A DNA stretch of 64,000 nt from Oceanospirillaceae bacterium (GTDB lineage Bacteria > Pseudomonadota > Gammaproteobacteria > Pseudomonadales > Balneatricaceae). The number at the start of each line of letters is the position of its first letter. Position 1 is the stretch's first letter. Of this stretch, positions 34,728 to 43,934 are shown piece after piece. Location of the stretch: positions 62,001-126,000 of the forward strand of contig JABSRB010000010.1 of NCBI GenBank assembly GCA_013215375.1, written 5' to 3'. A program made the translations under genes and the position numbers. The notes under the pieces were generated by a model. That model saw only the letters and a list, made by a program, of their open reading frames with translations, was not told the origin of the DNA and did no database searches.

Positions 34728-35918
34728 ATGAAAAAGCACTTATTAAGCATCGCGTTAACAGCCGCTTTGGCAACTACAGGTTTTGCTAACGCCGCTGAAA
34801 TCAAAATTGGCGTAATTTTAGGTTACACAGGCCCTATTGAATCACTAACACCTGACATGGCTGCATCTGCTGAACTAGCGTTTAAAGAAGCTTCAGAATC
34901 AGGCATGTTACTTTCTGGCAGCACTATTCTACCTATCCGTGCTGACTCAACATGTGTTGACGCATCAGCTGCTACTGCCGCTGCTGAGCGTTTAATCACT
35001 GCTGATAAAGTAGTCGCTATCATGGGCGCTGACTGTTCTGGCGTAACGACTGCTATTGCTAACTCTGTCGCTATTCCAAACGGCGTTGTGATGGTTTCAC
35101 CCTCGGCTACAACTCCTGCGCTAACAAGCATTGATGACAAAGGATTGTTCTTTCGTACAGCGCCATCTGATGCTCGTCAAGGCCAAGTACTAGCGGATGC
35201 AGTATTTGAAGCAGGTACTAAAACTATCGCCGTTACTTACACAAACAACGATTACGGCAAAGGTCTTTCAGACGCTTTCGTCTCCGCATACAAAGCCCTA
35301 GGCGGTAAAGTGGCAATCGTAGCAGCACACGAAGATGGCAAGGGAGATTACTCTGCTGAAGTGGCAGCACTTGCAGCAGCCGGTGCTGACAGACTTGCAG
35401 TTCTTGGTTACTTAGATCAAGGCGGTAAAGGTATCATTCAAGCATCCATCGATACGGGTGCATTTGATATGTTCGCTCTAGGCGATGGCATGATCGGCCA
35501 GTCTCTAGTAGACGCTTTTGGCAACGACATGGTCGATACAATTGCAACGTCTCCAGGCGGAACTTCTGATGCGATGGATAACTTCGTGAAGATGGCTAAA
35601 GCTAACAAGATCGGCGGCGAAGGTCCATACGATGGAACATCTTACGATGCAGGCGCACTCATCGTCTTGGCAATTCAAGCGGGCGGCAGCGCTGATCGCG
35701 CTTCTATCCAAGCGAACATGATGAGCGTTGCTAACGCACCGGGTACTAAGATTTACCCTGGCGAAATCAAGAAAGCACTAGAAATCTTAGCCGCTGGCGG
35801 CGCAGTTGACTATGTTGGCGCTACTAACATCGAATTCAGTGATGTTGGTGAAGTTTACGGTACTTACCGTCAGCTAGAGATCAAAAACAACAAGTTCTCA
35901 CTGGTTAAAGTACGTTAA
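34728..35918 (+). CDS. livK: Branched-chain amino-acid-type ABC transporter, periplasmic binding protein
   Basis: The 396-residue protein has a signal peptide (M-K-K-H-L-L-S-I-A-L-T-A-A-L ... F-A-N-A-A). The Peripla_BP_6 fold follows: I-K-I-G-V-I-L-G-Y-T-G-P, an N-terminal A-E-R-L-I segment, I-M-G-A-D-C-S-G-V-T-T-A, Y-T-N-N-D-Y-G-K-G and P-Y-D-G-T-S-Y-D-A. Good TTGGAGA ribosome site. Its codon use is notably biased to GCT/GTA-type codons, consistent with high expression. Last gene of the liv set, ended by a strong terminator. Confidence 0.9.
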   Translation: MKKHLLSIALTAALATTGFANAAEIKIGVILGYTGPIESLTPDMAASAELAFKEASESGMLLSGSTILPIRADSTCVDASAATAAAERLITADKVVAIMGADCSGVTTAIANSVAIPNGVVMVSPSATTPALTSIDDKGLFFRTAPSDARQGQVLADAVFEAGTKTIAVTYTNNDYGKGLSDAFVSAYKALGGKVAIVAAHEDGKGDYSAEVAALAAAGADRLAVLGYLDQGGKGIIQASIDTGAFDMFALGDGMIGQSLVDAFGNDMVDTIATSPGGTSDAMDNFVKMAKANKIGGEGPYDGTSYDAGALIVLAIQAGGSADRASIQANMMSVANAPGTKIYPGEIKKALEILAAGGAVDYVGATNIEFSDVGEVYGTYRQLEIKNNKFSLVKVR

Positions 35919-35942
35919 TTTTTAACTGCTTTTAAGTGATTG

Positions 35943-35968
35943 AAAAGCCAGCGTTTGCTGGCTTTTTT
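35943..35968 (+). terminator. Rho-independent terminator after livK
   Basis: AAAA-GCCAGC, loop GTTT, GCTGGC, then six Ts. The stem is perfect and G+C-rich, 25 bases after the livK stop. The upstream A-run suggests it may work in both directions. Confidence 0.95.
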
Positions 35969-36172
35969 ATGTACAGGATGTACGGTATAACGCGGTGCCA
36001 TGGATGGCAAAGAGCATATATGTGCAGGATTTTCCAGCTTATTTCATTCTGTCGCCAAAGCTAAATTTTTTGTTTTTTTCTACTTTTCGGCTTCATTAGG
36101 GGCTTACAATAAAAGACTAAAACCCTTAACTAATTTCTTTTTTAATCTTTAAATTCAACAGATTGTAGTGCA

Positions 36173-36382
36173 GTTTCGACTACGTCGAGTTCATTTCTTT
36201 TAGATGGGCCAAAAGAAACGGAACCAAAGAAAATCCCACCGCTACTATTGCCGAAAAACTCCTCCACAATTCACTAAATTGATGGCCGCTCAGATTCGCC
36301 ATCCCTGGCTCAACTTCGCTTTTCGAGACATCCTGTCTCTCCACTCACCAATTTAGAAAATCGCTCCGGCGGCAATACAAGG
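36173..36382. repeat. Large intergenic repeat, left copy (inverted relative to 39016-39322)
   Basis: From TTTCGACTACGTCGAGTTCA to GCTCCGGCGGCAATACAAGG, this 210-base stretch matches the reverse complement of 39016-39322. Shared blocks include the GTTTCTTTTGG/CCAAAAGAAAC segment, GCCGCTCAGAT, and CACCAATTTAG. The right copy has about 100 additional bases. A short block (GTACAGGATGTACGGTA) at about 35971 is repeated in the same orientation at about 39222. No gene is supported between 35969 and 36674. Confidence 0.85.
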
Positions 36383-36680
36383 GTTCTTGTGGCTCCGTAG
36401 CAAGCGTTGTTGTGAACTGCAGTTCTAAAGTTATTTGCTTAATGTTTCCCATTAAATGATTGGTATTAAATACAGTAAAACTGGTGTTTATCATTGCGTC
36501 CGTAGATCTGCTTATTAGGCAGAAACATTCTGTATTTCCCCATTTAGAAAGATTCATTAATTGACGTGAATTATTGAAAGATAATGTTAATATCAGATTA
36601 ATTTAAAACATCTAATACCTGAAATGCGGAGAATTCCCGCATAATAAGCTGTTAAGTATCTTTGGTAAATCGGAGTGATA

Positions 36681-37166
36681 TTGAACGATTCAGATGTGAT
36701 TGAGGTTGCCAAACTACCTTGTGCTGTTGAAGAAGTTGTTAATATTCTTATTCAGTTAAGCGGTTTAGCAATTGTCTATTGGCTATTTACTGTAATAGGG
36801 AAGTGGTTGATTGGCACTGACTTTAGTACTGATATTTTATTAAGTATGGTTGTGTTACCCGCTATTTTAGTCTTGAAGCAATCTAGTGAAATATTACAAC
36901 CGTACTTTGTGAAAGTTTCTTTAGAGGATGATAAATTATCAGTAACTCAAGGTATTCTAACTACTTTTGAAGACAGCTTAACTTTGAATAATGTCGAGAA
37001 TATTGAAACTGAAACTACGCTAATCGGTAAATACCTAAATTATGCAACCATCAGAATTTATGCTTTTGGCTCTTGGGTAGTAATTCCAAACGTTAAAAAT
37101 TCACATAAGCTTAAAGAAAAACTGGAAAATATAATTAAAGATAAAGCTGGTGAAAGCGGCACATAA
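36681..37166 (+). CDS. Membrane protein with bacterial PH (bPH2/DUF304) domain
   Basis: The 161-residue protein has two hydrophobic segments (about 22-45 and 52-72) and then a bPH2 domain (K-V-S-L-E-D-D-K-L-S-V-T-Q-G-I-L, T-L-N-N-V-E-N-I-E, G-S-W-V-V-I-P-N-V). Start TTG 36681 is chosen over GTG 36675 because CGGAG sits 5 bases before it. YdbS-like proteins of this family are small membrane proteins of unknown role. It is more A+T-rich than its surroundings and is followed by an attC-like structure, suggesting a captured cassette. Confidence 0.7.
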   Translation: MNDSDVIEVAKLPCAVEEVVNILIQLSGLAIVYWLFTVIGKWLIGTDFSTDILLSMVVLPAILVLKQSSEILQPYFVKVSLEDDKLSVTQGILTTFEDSLTLNNVENIETETTLIGKYLNYATIRIYAFGSWVVIPNVKNSHKLKEKLENIIKDKAGESGT

Positions 37167-37170
37167 GTTT

Positions 37171-37261
37171 GTGCTGTTCGCAACCTTCGGCTGCTGGGAC
37201 GGCTGTCACGCCACACGTTCCTCGTTTTGTTACAGCCGTCCAAAAACAAAGGCGTTAGCAC
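37171..37261 (+). repeat. attC-like imperfect palindrome after the PH-domain gene
   Basis: The region has the architecture of an integron attC site. An inner stem GGACGGCTGT/ACAGCCGTCC (37197-37206 and 37232-37241) flanks a variable centre. The left side has GCAACCTT and the right side AAAGGCGTTAGCAC with the core GTT. Outer GTGCT/AGCAC pair as well. It starts 5 bases after one stop codon and ends just before the next gene, as in cassettes. The right simple site deviates from GTTRRRY, so the call is tentative. No integrase is present. Confidence 0.4.
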
Positions 37262-37282
37262 TCTTGGTCACTCACACTAAAT

Positions 37283-37999
37283 ATGAATAAACTAAAATAT
37301 ATAATATTGCTGTTTACTCTCTCTTTGGCGGCAGAGGTTCTTGCCGTAGATATACCTACTAGCGCCCGAGCAGAAAAGTCTATTACAAGCGTTGAGTCAG
37401 CGTTGAAGAAAGAGCTTTCATCTCAGGGCCTTAAATACGGCGCACCTATATTTATTCGTATATTCAAAGATCCAGGGCTACTTGAGGTATGGGTGGAATC
37501 CGCTGATGGAGATTTCGTAAACTTTAAAAATTACGATATATGCACTTTTTCGGGAAATCTCGGCCCTAAGCTGAAGCAAGGCGATTATCAAAGTCCTGAG
37601 GGTTTTTACTTCGTAAATGCGGGTCGCCTCAATCCATGGAGCAGATTTCACTTATCATTCAACCTAGGTTATCCAAACCAGTACGACCGTTTTCACGGGC
37701 GTACTGGTAGCGCACTAATGGTTCATGGCAATTGTGTCTCAATCGGTTGCTACGCAATGACTGATTCCTATATCAATGAAATATATGCTCTTACTGTTTC
37801 GGCTTTGAAATCAGGTCAACCATTTGTCAGGGTTCACGCCTTTCCATTCGCACTTGAACCAGAGAATCTATTAAAGCACAGCAGTAATCAATGGTATCCG
37901 TTTTGGCTTAATCTGAAAGAAGGATATGATTACTTCAATAAACATAAGCGGCCGCCAAACGTCGAAGTTTCAAATGGAAATTATGTGTTTAGCGCGTAA
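37283..37999 (+). CDS. YafK/DpaA-like L,D-transpeptidase-family protein
   Basis: The 238-residue exported protein (signal peptide to about residue 21, L-A-A-E-V-L-A-V) has a YkuD catalytic domain. The signature is H-G-N-C-V-S-I-G-C-Y-A-M near 149-160, with catalytic Cys after S-x-G. Other matches to YafK are F-S-G-N-L-G-P-K-L-K-Q-G-D, S-P-E-G-F-Y and Y-P-N-Q-Y-D-R-F-H-G-R-T-G-S. In E. coli DpaA/YafK detaches Braun's lipoprotein from peptidoglycan. Lies between the inverted repeats; start follows the attC-like structure. Confidence 0.85.
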   Translation: MNKLKYIILLFTLSLAAEVLAVDIPTSARAEKSITSVESALKKELSSQGLKYGAPIFIRIFKDPGLLEVWVESADGDFVNFKNYDICTFSGNLGPKLKQGDYQSPEGFYFVNAGRLNPWSRFHLSFNLGYPNQYDRFHGRTGSALMVHGNCVSIGCYAMTDSYINEIYALTVSALKSGQPFVRVHAFPFALEPENLLKHSSNQWYPFWLNLKEGYDYFNKHKRPPNVEVSNGNYVFSA

Positions 38000-38182
38000 T
38001 TCAGTGCTAATGGAAGACAAGGGGAGTCACCCATGAGAAGTTTCCGATCAAGCAGTAATAGGGATTCCCTTGCATTTTTATACAAAAACCAAGTTTAGTT
38101 ATCCAGAAAACATATGACTGTTCTATTAAATATTACAAGCAATTCAACAATGATAATAAACAGTTGGCTAAAGGTGATATAG

Positions 38183-38902
38183 ATGAAAATTAGCATAGTT
38201 ATCCCTGCTCATAATGAAGAGAAGTACATTGGTCGATGTCTGGCATCAATAAATGAACAGGTAGCTACAAATGACCTGCAAGTAGAAACTATCGTTGTTT
38301 TAAACAGGTGTACTGATAAGACAGAAGATGTTGCAAAATCTCACGGAGCTACAGTTGTAAGTAACGACTCAAAGAACCTGTCGGAAATCAGAAATACGGG
38401 AGTTTCTCATGCAAATACTGAATGGGTAATTACCATTGATGCCGATAGCTGGATGTCTAAAGGCGTTTTGGCAGAAATACATAAACATACTAGGCAACCT
38501 AACGCTCTTGGTGGTGGTATACGAATTAAGCCCGAAAGATTATCACCTGGAATAGCTGTCGGGTATGGCATTATGCTGGTTCCTGCTTTTTTCCTTGGAC
38601 TATCTTTTGGCATGTATTGGTTCAAAAAATCTGATTTTGATGCTATCGGAGGATTCGACGAAAAGCGACATATCGCGGAGGATGTAGACTTTCTTAGAAG
38701 ACTCAAAACGCATGGTCGCAAGAGTGGCAGAAGACACACAATAATATCAGTTGAGTCAATCACAACGTCCTGTAGAAAATTTGACGAATTTGGGGACTGG
38801 CATTTTGTCCGTATATTCGGTAATCCATGCAAAGTGATAAGAGCCATGCATGGAGGAGAACGCGAATACCTTGATAAGAACTGGTACGAGGGTAAACGTT
38901 AG
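38183..38902 (+). CDS. Family 2 glycosyltransferase
   Basis: The 239-residue GT-A fold enzyme begins I-S-I-V-I-P-A-H-N-E-E. The nucleotide-binding region includes V-L-N-R-C-T-D-K-T, the D-x-D-type metal site is I-D-A-D-S-W near 90, and the acceptor-side motif is A-E-D-V-D-F near 170. One hydrophobic segment near 125-145 could be membrane-associated. Downstream of the YafK-like gene and inside the repeat-bounded segment. The sugar donor and acceptor are unknown. AAGGTGA ribosome site. Confidence 0.8.
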   Translation: MKISIVIPAHNEEKYIGRCLASINEQVATNDLQVETIVVLNRCTDKTEDVAKSHGATVVSNDSKNLSEIRNTGVSHANTEWVITIDADSWMSKGVLAEIHKHTRQPNALGGGIRIKPERLSPGIAVGYGIMLVPAFFLGLSFGMYWFKKSDFDAIGGFDEKRHIAEDVDFLRRLKTHGRKSGRRHTIISVESITTSCRKFDEFGDWHFVRIFGNPCKVIRAMHGGEREYLDKNWYEGKR

Positions 38903-39015
38903 TGGCTGTGTAGGGAAAATGCATAATCGGGTAGCCTAACGATAGGGTCAGAGTAATTTGATTTTGATCTTTCCAAAACTAAGCACCATTTCAAACTACA
39001 CTACGAAGCCACTGG

Positions 39016-39322
39016 GCCCTTGTATTGCCGCCGGAGTAATTTCCTAAATTGGTGTGCGCAGCGACAGGACGTCGTGAAGAGAACGAAGCTGGGCCTGCGA
39101 CTGCATGGATGCAGGAGGTAGAGTAACGCAGGGAGCAGTTACCGAGACGGCCCATCTGAGCGGCCGCCAATTTTGGGAATTGCGGAGGTGCTTTTAGGCA
39201 ATATTAGGGTGGGATTTTTATGTACAGGATGTACGGTATTTGGCGGTGCCAGGGATGGCAAGGAGCCTCTTTGGTTCCGTTTCTTTTAGCCCAAAAGAAA
39301 TGAACTCGACGTAGTCGAAAAA
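39016..39322. repeat. Large intergenic repeat, right copy (inverted relative to 36173-36382)
   Basis: Begins CCCTTGTATTGCCGCCGGAG and ends GAACTCGACGTAGTCGAAA. It carries an extra block around 39075-39160 (CTGCGACTGCATGGATGCAG, then GAGACGGCCC) and the TACAGGATGTACGGTA block absent from the corresponding place in the left copy. The 38903-39610 spacer contains nothing else I can support as a gene. Confidence 0.85.
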
Positions 39323-39610
39323 TCTTATAATCTTTTGATTTTAAACATTAAAAAACACATTAGTTGAAAATATTTTAATCACTAACACCTAATAAGTAGC
39401 ATCCACTTTTAACACGTAAAATGGAAAGATCTACAACCTCTACTAACTTTTTTACGGAACGATTGCCACACATAATATGGGGCCCAATCTATTTGGGTCT
39501 CTCTAACTAATTCAAAATGTCCGCCAACAATAATCGGTTCAGTACAGAGCGTGATATTCCATAAAAACAGGTTATTATAAGCCAACGTTTAACATTAGAG
39601 GGTATAGCAA

Positions 39611-40375
39611 ATGGATTGCAGTTGGAATTTCAAAGGAAAATGTTGCATTGTTACGGGCGCGGCGAGTGGGATTGGCAAACAAATATCTATACTTTTGGCA
39701 CAATCTGGCGCCAAAGTGGTACTGGTCGACATCGATGCAGAAAACCTTATTTCTGCAACTAATGCCTGCAAGGAGGTTGCCAATGTAGCGCCTTTGTCTA
39801 TTGTGGCCGATGTATCGAAACAACAAGACGTAATGCGGATGGTTGAATCAACAGTAGCGCATTTCGAAAAGATTGATTTTTTGGTGACAGGTGCAGGTAT
39901 TCTCTATCGCACTCAATTTTTAGATATTGAATTGGCAGAGTGGGATGAGGTTATGAATACCAACATTCGAGGCTTGTTCCTGTGTAATCAGCTTGTTGTT
40001 GCCCAAATGTTGAAACAAGGAGAAGGTAGAATTGTTAATATCGCATCGGTTGCAGGTCGTTCGATGAGTCTTATTGGTGGCGCTCATTATGCGACATCAA
40101 AACATGCAGTTATTGGACTGACTCGCCATATGGCACGCGAATTATGTCAGCAAGGTATTCGCGTCAATGCTTTTTGCCCCGGTGCAACTAGTACACCGAT
40201 GATTCATGATAATTTGAGTGCTGAACAAATTACCGACCTTAAACCACGCATACCACTAGGGCGACTAGCAGAAGCAGATGAACAAGCCCGTGTTATTGCC
40301 TTCATGTTAAGTGATGCCGCGTCATACCTCAATGGAGCCTGCATAGACAGTAATGGTGGTTCGGTTATGCTTTAG
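39611..40375 (+). CDS. Short-chain dehydrogenase/reductase
   Basis: The 254-residue classical SDR has cofactor motif T-G-A-A-S-G-I-G near 14-21 and V-D-I-D near 38 (acidic residue favouring NAD). G-A-G near 92 and N-I-A-S-V-A-G with the catalytic Ser region near 137-141 follow; the catalytic Y-A-T-S-K is near 153. The C-terminal G-G-S-V-M-L is typical. Substrate not evident; the next gene is a small unknown ORF, then an intradiol dioxygenase. Confidence 0.88.
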   Translation: MDCSWNFKGKCCIVTGAASGIGKQISILLAQSGAKVVLVDIDAENLISATNACKEVANVAPLSIVADVSKQQDVMRMVESTVAHFEKIDFLVTGAGILYRTQFLDIELAEWDEVMNTNIRGLFLCNQLVVAQMLKQGEGRIVNIASVAGRSMSLIGGAHYATSKHAVIGLTRHMARELCQQGIRVNAFCPGATSTPMIHDNLSAEQITDLKPRIPLGRLAEADEQARVIAFMLSDAASYLNGACIDSNGGSVML

Positions 40376-40449
40376 CGGGCGATTTACTTTAACGACATCT
40401 ATAGCAACTTCCTTAGAACAAGAAGAGCATAACAAAGAGGAATAATTAG

Positions 40450-40701
40450 TTGAAAATAACAGCAGAAGACTATGCAATTTTGGAGAGTGCAATTAAAATC
40501 ACTATGGCCCGCACTGGCCTCAGCATAGATAATTACACTTCTCTTGGGTTAACGGCCAAACGCTACCGTTGGGATATGCTGGAACAATCAGGAATCAAGA
40601 TAGGCGACGGCATCAATACTGACGGTGATGTGAATATTTACGCCTATGCCAACAAAAAACACATTGATACCGCACTTCGTAAAATCACTAGAACAAAATA
40701 G
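40450..40701 (+). CDS. Small conserved-looking hypothetical protein
   Basis: The 83-residue soluble protein starts at a TTG with AGAGGA upstream. I do not recognise a named family. The composition is ordinary and it contains A-K-R-Y-R-W-D-M-L-E and K-K-H-I-D-T-A-L-R-K-I, suggesting a real folded helical/alpha-beta protein. It sits in a 400-base gap between two enzyme genes on the same strand. Confidence 0.6.
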   Translation: MKITAEDYAILESAIKITMARTGLSIDNYTSLGLTAKRYRWDMLEQSGIKIGDGINTDGDVNIYAYANKKHIDTALRKITRTK

Positions 40702-40787
40702 CCCTCTTAACAACAAAAATTAACCTGATACTTTTTGACCTTAGTTGTATATTACAAGCTAGCAGCAACTTTGAGGAGATAACCAAC

Positions 40788-41408
40788 ATGAAGTTTGTCA
40801 CTCGTAGAGGTCTATTAAAAAGCTCTATCGCCATTGCCAGCCTATCTGTTTTTTCACGTAATGCTGCGGCATCAATATTGACACCAAGTACGACAGAGGG
40901 GCCGTTTTATCCTACTGCAGCAATGCGTTTTTCTGATGTGGACAACGATCTTGTCAAAATAATAGGTATCGTAAACGAAGCTGGCGGTGAAGTTATTCAC
41001 CTCAAAGGTAGGCTGCTGACTAAGGATGGTAAAGCGCTAGCGGGGCATCGCATAGAGATTTGGCAATGCGATGTTAATGGCAAATATTTACACTCTGGAG
41101 ATAATCGAAGTGTCGTTTACGACAATGGCTTTCAAGGCTTTGGTCACGATATCAGTGACATTGATGGTAACTATAGTTTTACCACCATCAAGCCAACTGT
41201 ATATCCAGGTCGTACTCCTCATATTCACGTTAAAGTGCTCGATGGACAGCGTGAGCTATTAACCACCCAATTTTATATTGCTGGCGATAAGGGCAACCAG
41301 GCTGACAGCCTCTTTCGTCGAATGTCGGCCGCACAAGCCCGCAGCGTTTCCATGGTTTTTACCAAGCATAACAATATGCTTGAAACCAGTATTGACCTGA
41401 TCATCTAA
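40788..41408 (+). CDS. Intradiol ring-cleavage dioxygenase-like protein with Tat leader
   Basis: The 206-residue protein begins with a twin-arginine-type leader (T-R-R-G-L-L-K followed by a hydrophobic stretch to A-A-A-S). The dioxygenase C-domain follows: T-E-G-P-F-Y-P near 38, I-E-I-W-Q-C-D-V-N-G-K-Y near 90, Y-P-G-R-T-P-H-I-H near 145. The tyrosines and the H-x-H pair are the expected Fe(III) ligands. Tat export would deliver the folded metalloenzyme to the periplasm. Aromatic substrate unknown; no ring-degradation genes nearby. Confidence 0.8.
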   Translation: MKFVTRRGLLKSSIAIASLSVFSRNAAASILTPSTTEGPFYPTAAMRFSDVDNDLVKIIGIVNEAGGEVIHLKGRLLTKDGKALAGHRIEIWQCDVNGKYLHSGDNRSVVYDNGFQGFGHDISDIDGNYSFTTIKPTVYPGRTPHIHVKVLDGQRELLTTQFYIAGDKGNQADSLFRRMSAAQARSVSMVFTKHNNMLETSIDLII

Positions 41409-41858
41409 AAATTACGCAGAACAACACACTAAATCGGCCCTTTTCTCTTAAGCTTGCTACGGTAACTAGCCCTCTCCTCTGTAGATTTTATCAACGACTC
41501 AACAAACCTTTGAGTATCGCAGGCAATGGATGTTTGATCGTGTTACAGAAATCAAAGCTGTCTTTTGTCGCGATAAGAGCATTATCCGCAATCATAATTA
41601 TCTTGTTTATATAATAAATTATTCACTCAGATTGTAGAAAATCAACGGGTCAAACAACAGTTTAGTTTTTTATAGAAAATGACTGTTTTATATACAGCCA
41701 AGGCCATATAATGCGTTGCGATAATAATAATAAGCGGTATAGCTTATTCGTTATGGGTATTTAGCGCAGGAAGCTGTTAAATCCATATTAAGTACTGAAA
41801 GGTAAGCATTATTAAAAATAATAATTATTTTATATCAGCCCTGAAAAATAGTGGCTTA
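41409..41858. other. Intergenic region of 450 bases
   Basis: No supportable gene. Two short minus-strand frames (around 41430-41600) of 34-37 codons end out of phase with each other and match nothing I recognise. They could be gene debris. The right half is A+T-rich promoter-like DNA. Confidence 0.4.
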
Positions 41859-42938
41859 GTGCAAGGATACAGCGCGCTAGATAAAATAAAAAAACTTACC
41901 ATGCGTAATTTATTTTATTCACTGGCGGCTTACCATATAGCGATTTCAATCAGCATGGGATGTGTCTACTTAGATATAATAGATTATTCATATTCTCCGT
42001 TTTTGTACCTACTATTACTGATTTACGTTACCTGCTCCATGTTCACCTACGTTTACTTAAAGCCCGCGAAACTAACACTACCACACGCACAAAAAATATT
42101 TATTTTTCAAGTAGTTAATTGGTTGTTGATATTTGCGATCTGGTCTTTTTTCATGGCCGATATGCGGGTTGTGACACTCATATGCTCGATGATGGTCTTA
42201 ACTTTTTTATTCTCATACGCTAGCTTTAACTTCTCTTTAGTTATTAATGCTTGTGTGGTGATTATTTATTTAGTAGTTGGCTATGTTGGTGCTGAATACT
42301 CTAACCATGCTTGGCATTTTTATACCGAGCTGATCCATTCTATGGCGTTATTTTTTAGTGCGTTCTTTATGGGGATTATGGTTCACCGAAGAACGGTACT
42401 GCTAAAACGTCAGGCGCATTATGATTATTTAACGAGGTTGCTTAACCGCCGTGCGATGACCGTACAAGTGGATAGAGAGTTCCAGCGCTGCGAACGTTTA
42501 TTAATCAACACCAGCATAGCGATGATAGATCTCGATAATTTCAAAATGATTAATGATAAGTATGGACACAGCTGTGGTGATGCAGTGTTAAAACATGTGG
42601 CTGCACATTTCCAAGAGAGCTTACGTGGTACAGACCTGATAGCGAGATGGGGAGGAGAGGAATTCTTGGCATTACTGGTAGGAATTTCACCTGATCATGC
42701 TAAAACCGTGTTAGATAGGGCATTATCTTCTTTAGCTGATAAACCAATGATCTTTGAAGGAAAGGAAGTTCACATTTCTTTTAGCGCAGGCATTAGCAGC
42801 TTAAATAACCACTCATCTGCAGAGCTGGCAATCCAGGAAGCGGATACACTGCTGTATAGTGCCAAGGATCAAGGAAAACAGTGTGTCAGATGCACGCAGA
42901 AACCAAATATGAATCATCCTCTTTTTATTGCCACTTAA
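41859..42938 (+). CDS. Membrane-bound diguanylate cyclase (GGDEF)
   Basis: The 359-residue protein has about six N-terminal membrane segments (residues 15-180) and a GGDEF domain. D-Y-L-T-R-L-L-N-R-R near 190, I-D-L-D-N-F-K-M-I-N-D-K-Y-G-H near 223 and the active-site R-W-G-G-E-E-F near 267 are intact, so c-di-GMP synthesis is expected. No RxxD inhibitory site is obvious at the usual position. The start is uncertain: GTG 41859 or ATG 41901 (M-R-N-L-F-Y). Confidence 0.88.
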   Translation: MQGYSALDKIKKLTMRNLFYSLAAYHIAISISMGCVYLDIIDYSYSPFLYLLLLIYVTCSMFTYVYLKPAKLTLPHAQKIFIFQVVNWLLIFAIWSFFMADMRVVTLICSMMVLTFLFSYASFNFSLVINACVVIIYLVVGYVGAEYSNHAWHFYTELIHSMALFFSAFFMGIMVHRRTVLLKRQAHYDYLTRLLNRRAMTVQVDREFQRCERLLINTSIAMIDLDNFKMINDKYGHSCGDAVLKHVAAHFQESLRGTDLIARWGGEEFLALLVGISPDHAKTVLDRALSSLADKPMIFEGKEVHISFSAGISSLNNHSSAELAIQEADTLLYSAKDQGKQCVRCTQKPNMNHPLFIAT

Positions 42939-43140
42939 CATAAAAAATATAGTTAATGTCACTGCCTGCAACAGTGGAAGACTAAAGAGCGCCGACAACT
43001 AAAAAAGGCCCTGCAAACAATTGGTCAGTAACTACTGTGTAAAACCATCCAGTGCGGGCTTATGCCATTAGGTAAGTTATGCACAAGCCTCTAGGGTAAA
43101 ATCAATCTATTGTGTATCACATTGTTAATGGACGAATAAA

Positions 43141-43431
43141 ATGAAAGGCTATCTGATTTTAGATTTCTCAATTAAAGATTTTGCGCGATTTAAAGAATAT
43201 ATCGATAAAATCCCAGCGTTCATCAAAAAACACGGCGGACGCTATATAGTTCAAGGGGTTGAAGCGCAAGTAATAGAAGGTAATTGGCAACCGGAACGGG
43301 TGGTTGTTTTAGAATTCCCCTCGACAGAGATAGCAAAAGAATTTCTTGCAGATCCAGAGGCTCAACCTTTATTTTCAATTCGGCACGAAGCCACTGACAG
43401 TAAATTAATTTTAGTTGAAGGCTGTTTTTAG
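43141..43431 (+). CDS. DUF1330 family protein
   Basis: The 96-residue dimeric alpha-beta barrel type protein starts M-K-G-Y-L-I-L-D-F-S-I-K-D, with the family's V-V-L-E-F-P-S and L-V-E-G-C-F ending. Function of the family is unknown. Stand-alone gene. Confidence 0.85.
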   Translation: MKGYLILDFSIKDFARFKEYIDKIPAFIKKHGGRYIVQGVEAQVIEGNWQPERVVVLEFPSTEIAKEFLADPEAQPLFSIRHEATDSKLILVEGCF

Positions 43432-43521
43432 CGTCAACTTCAAGTAAAACAAGTTGCCACGCTAGGATTTAGGCACCTATTTCCCGCTCTCACGGCGGCA
43501 TCCAATGGAATAGAGAACAAT

Positions 43522-43934
43522 ATGGAATTCTCAACATTATGCCTGCTCGCTAAAGAGAAATAAAACCCTCGTGAAGTATCGCCCTTTATAACAGCAGGGC
43601 GTGTATCGGCCGCTATTTTAACCGCTGTGGGAAATGTCTATACCGGGGTTTGTATTGATACCGCTTGTACTTTGGGCATGTGCGCTGAATGCAATGCCGT
43701 TGCCAATATGATTACCAATAGCGAGAGTCAGATTCTAAAACTGGCATCTGTGGTTACCGATGGTAGTGTTGGTAGCCCTTGCGGCGCGTGCCGCGAGTAC
43801 TTAATGCAACTTCATCCAGATAACCGCCACATGCAAATACTACAACATCTGCCCACTTTGCAAACATCACACTTGATGAATTGCTACCGGATTGGTGGGG
43901 TGAGCAACGTTATGCAAAGAGCACAGAAACTTAA
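43522..43934 (+). pseudogene. Cytidine/blasticidin-type deaminase, inactivated
   Basis: ATG 43522 opens M-E-F-S-T-L-C-L-L-A-K-E-K, then an in-frame TAA at 43561. The same frame continues N-P-R-E-V-S-P-F-I-T-A-G-R-V-S-A-A-I-L and holds the zinc motifs C-A-E near 43682 and P-C-G-A-C-R-E. After R-H-M-Q-I the true C-terminus (L-D-E-L-L-P-D-W-W-G-E-Q-R-Y-A) is in another frame and ends at 43934. One nonsense and one frameshift mutation; otherwise well preserved, so recent decay. Confidence 0.85.

Noticed and set aside
36345-36557. A 70-codon minus-strand frame next to the left large repeat
   Set aside because: Begins in A+T-rich spacer and ends in repeat sequence; no protein features.
38407-38847. 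A 146-codon minus-strand frame opposite the glycosyltransferase
   Set aside because: Antisense shadow of a gene with clear GT2 motifs.
43561-43563. In-frame TAA in the deaminase considered as recoding
   Set aside because: A second, independent frameshift near the 3' end shows that the gene is decayed.
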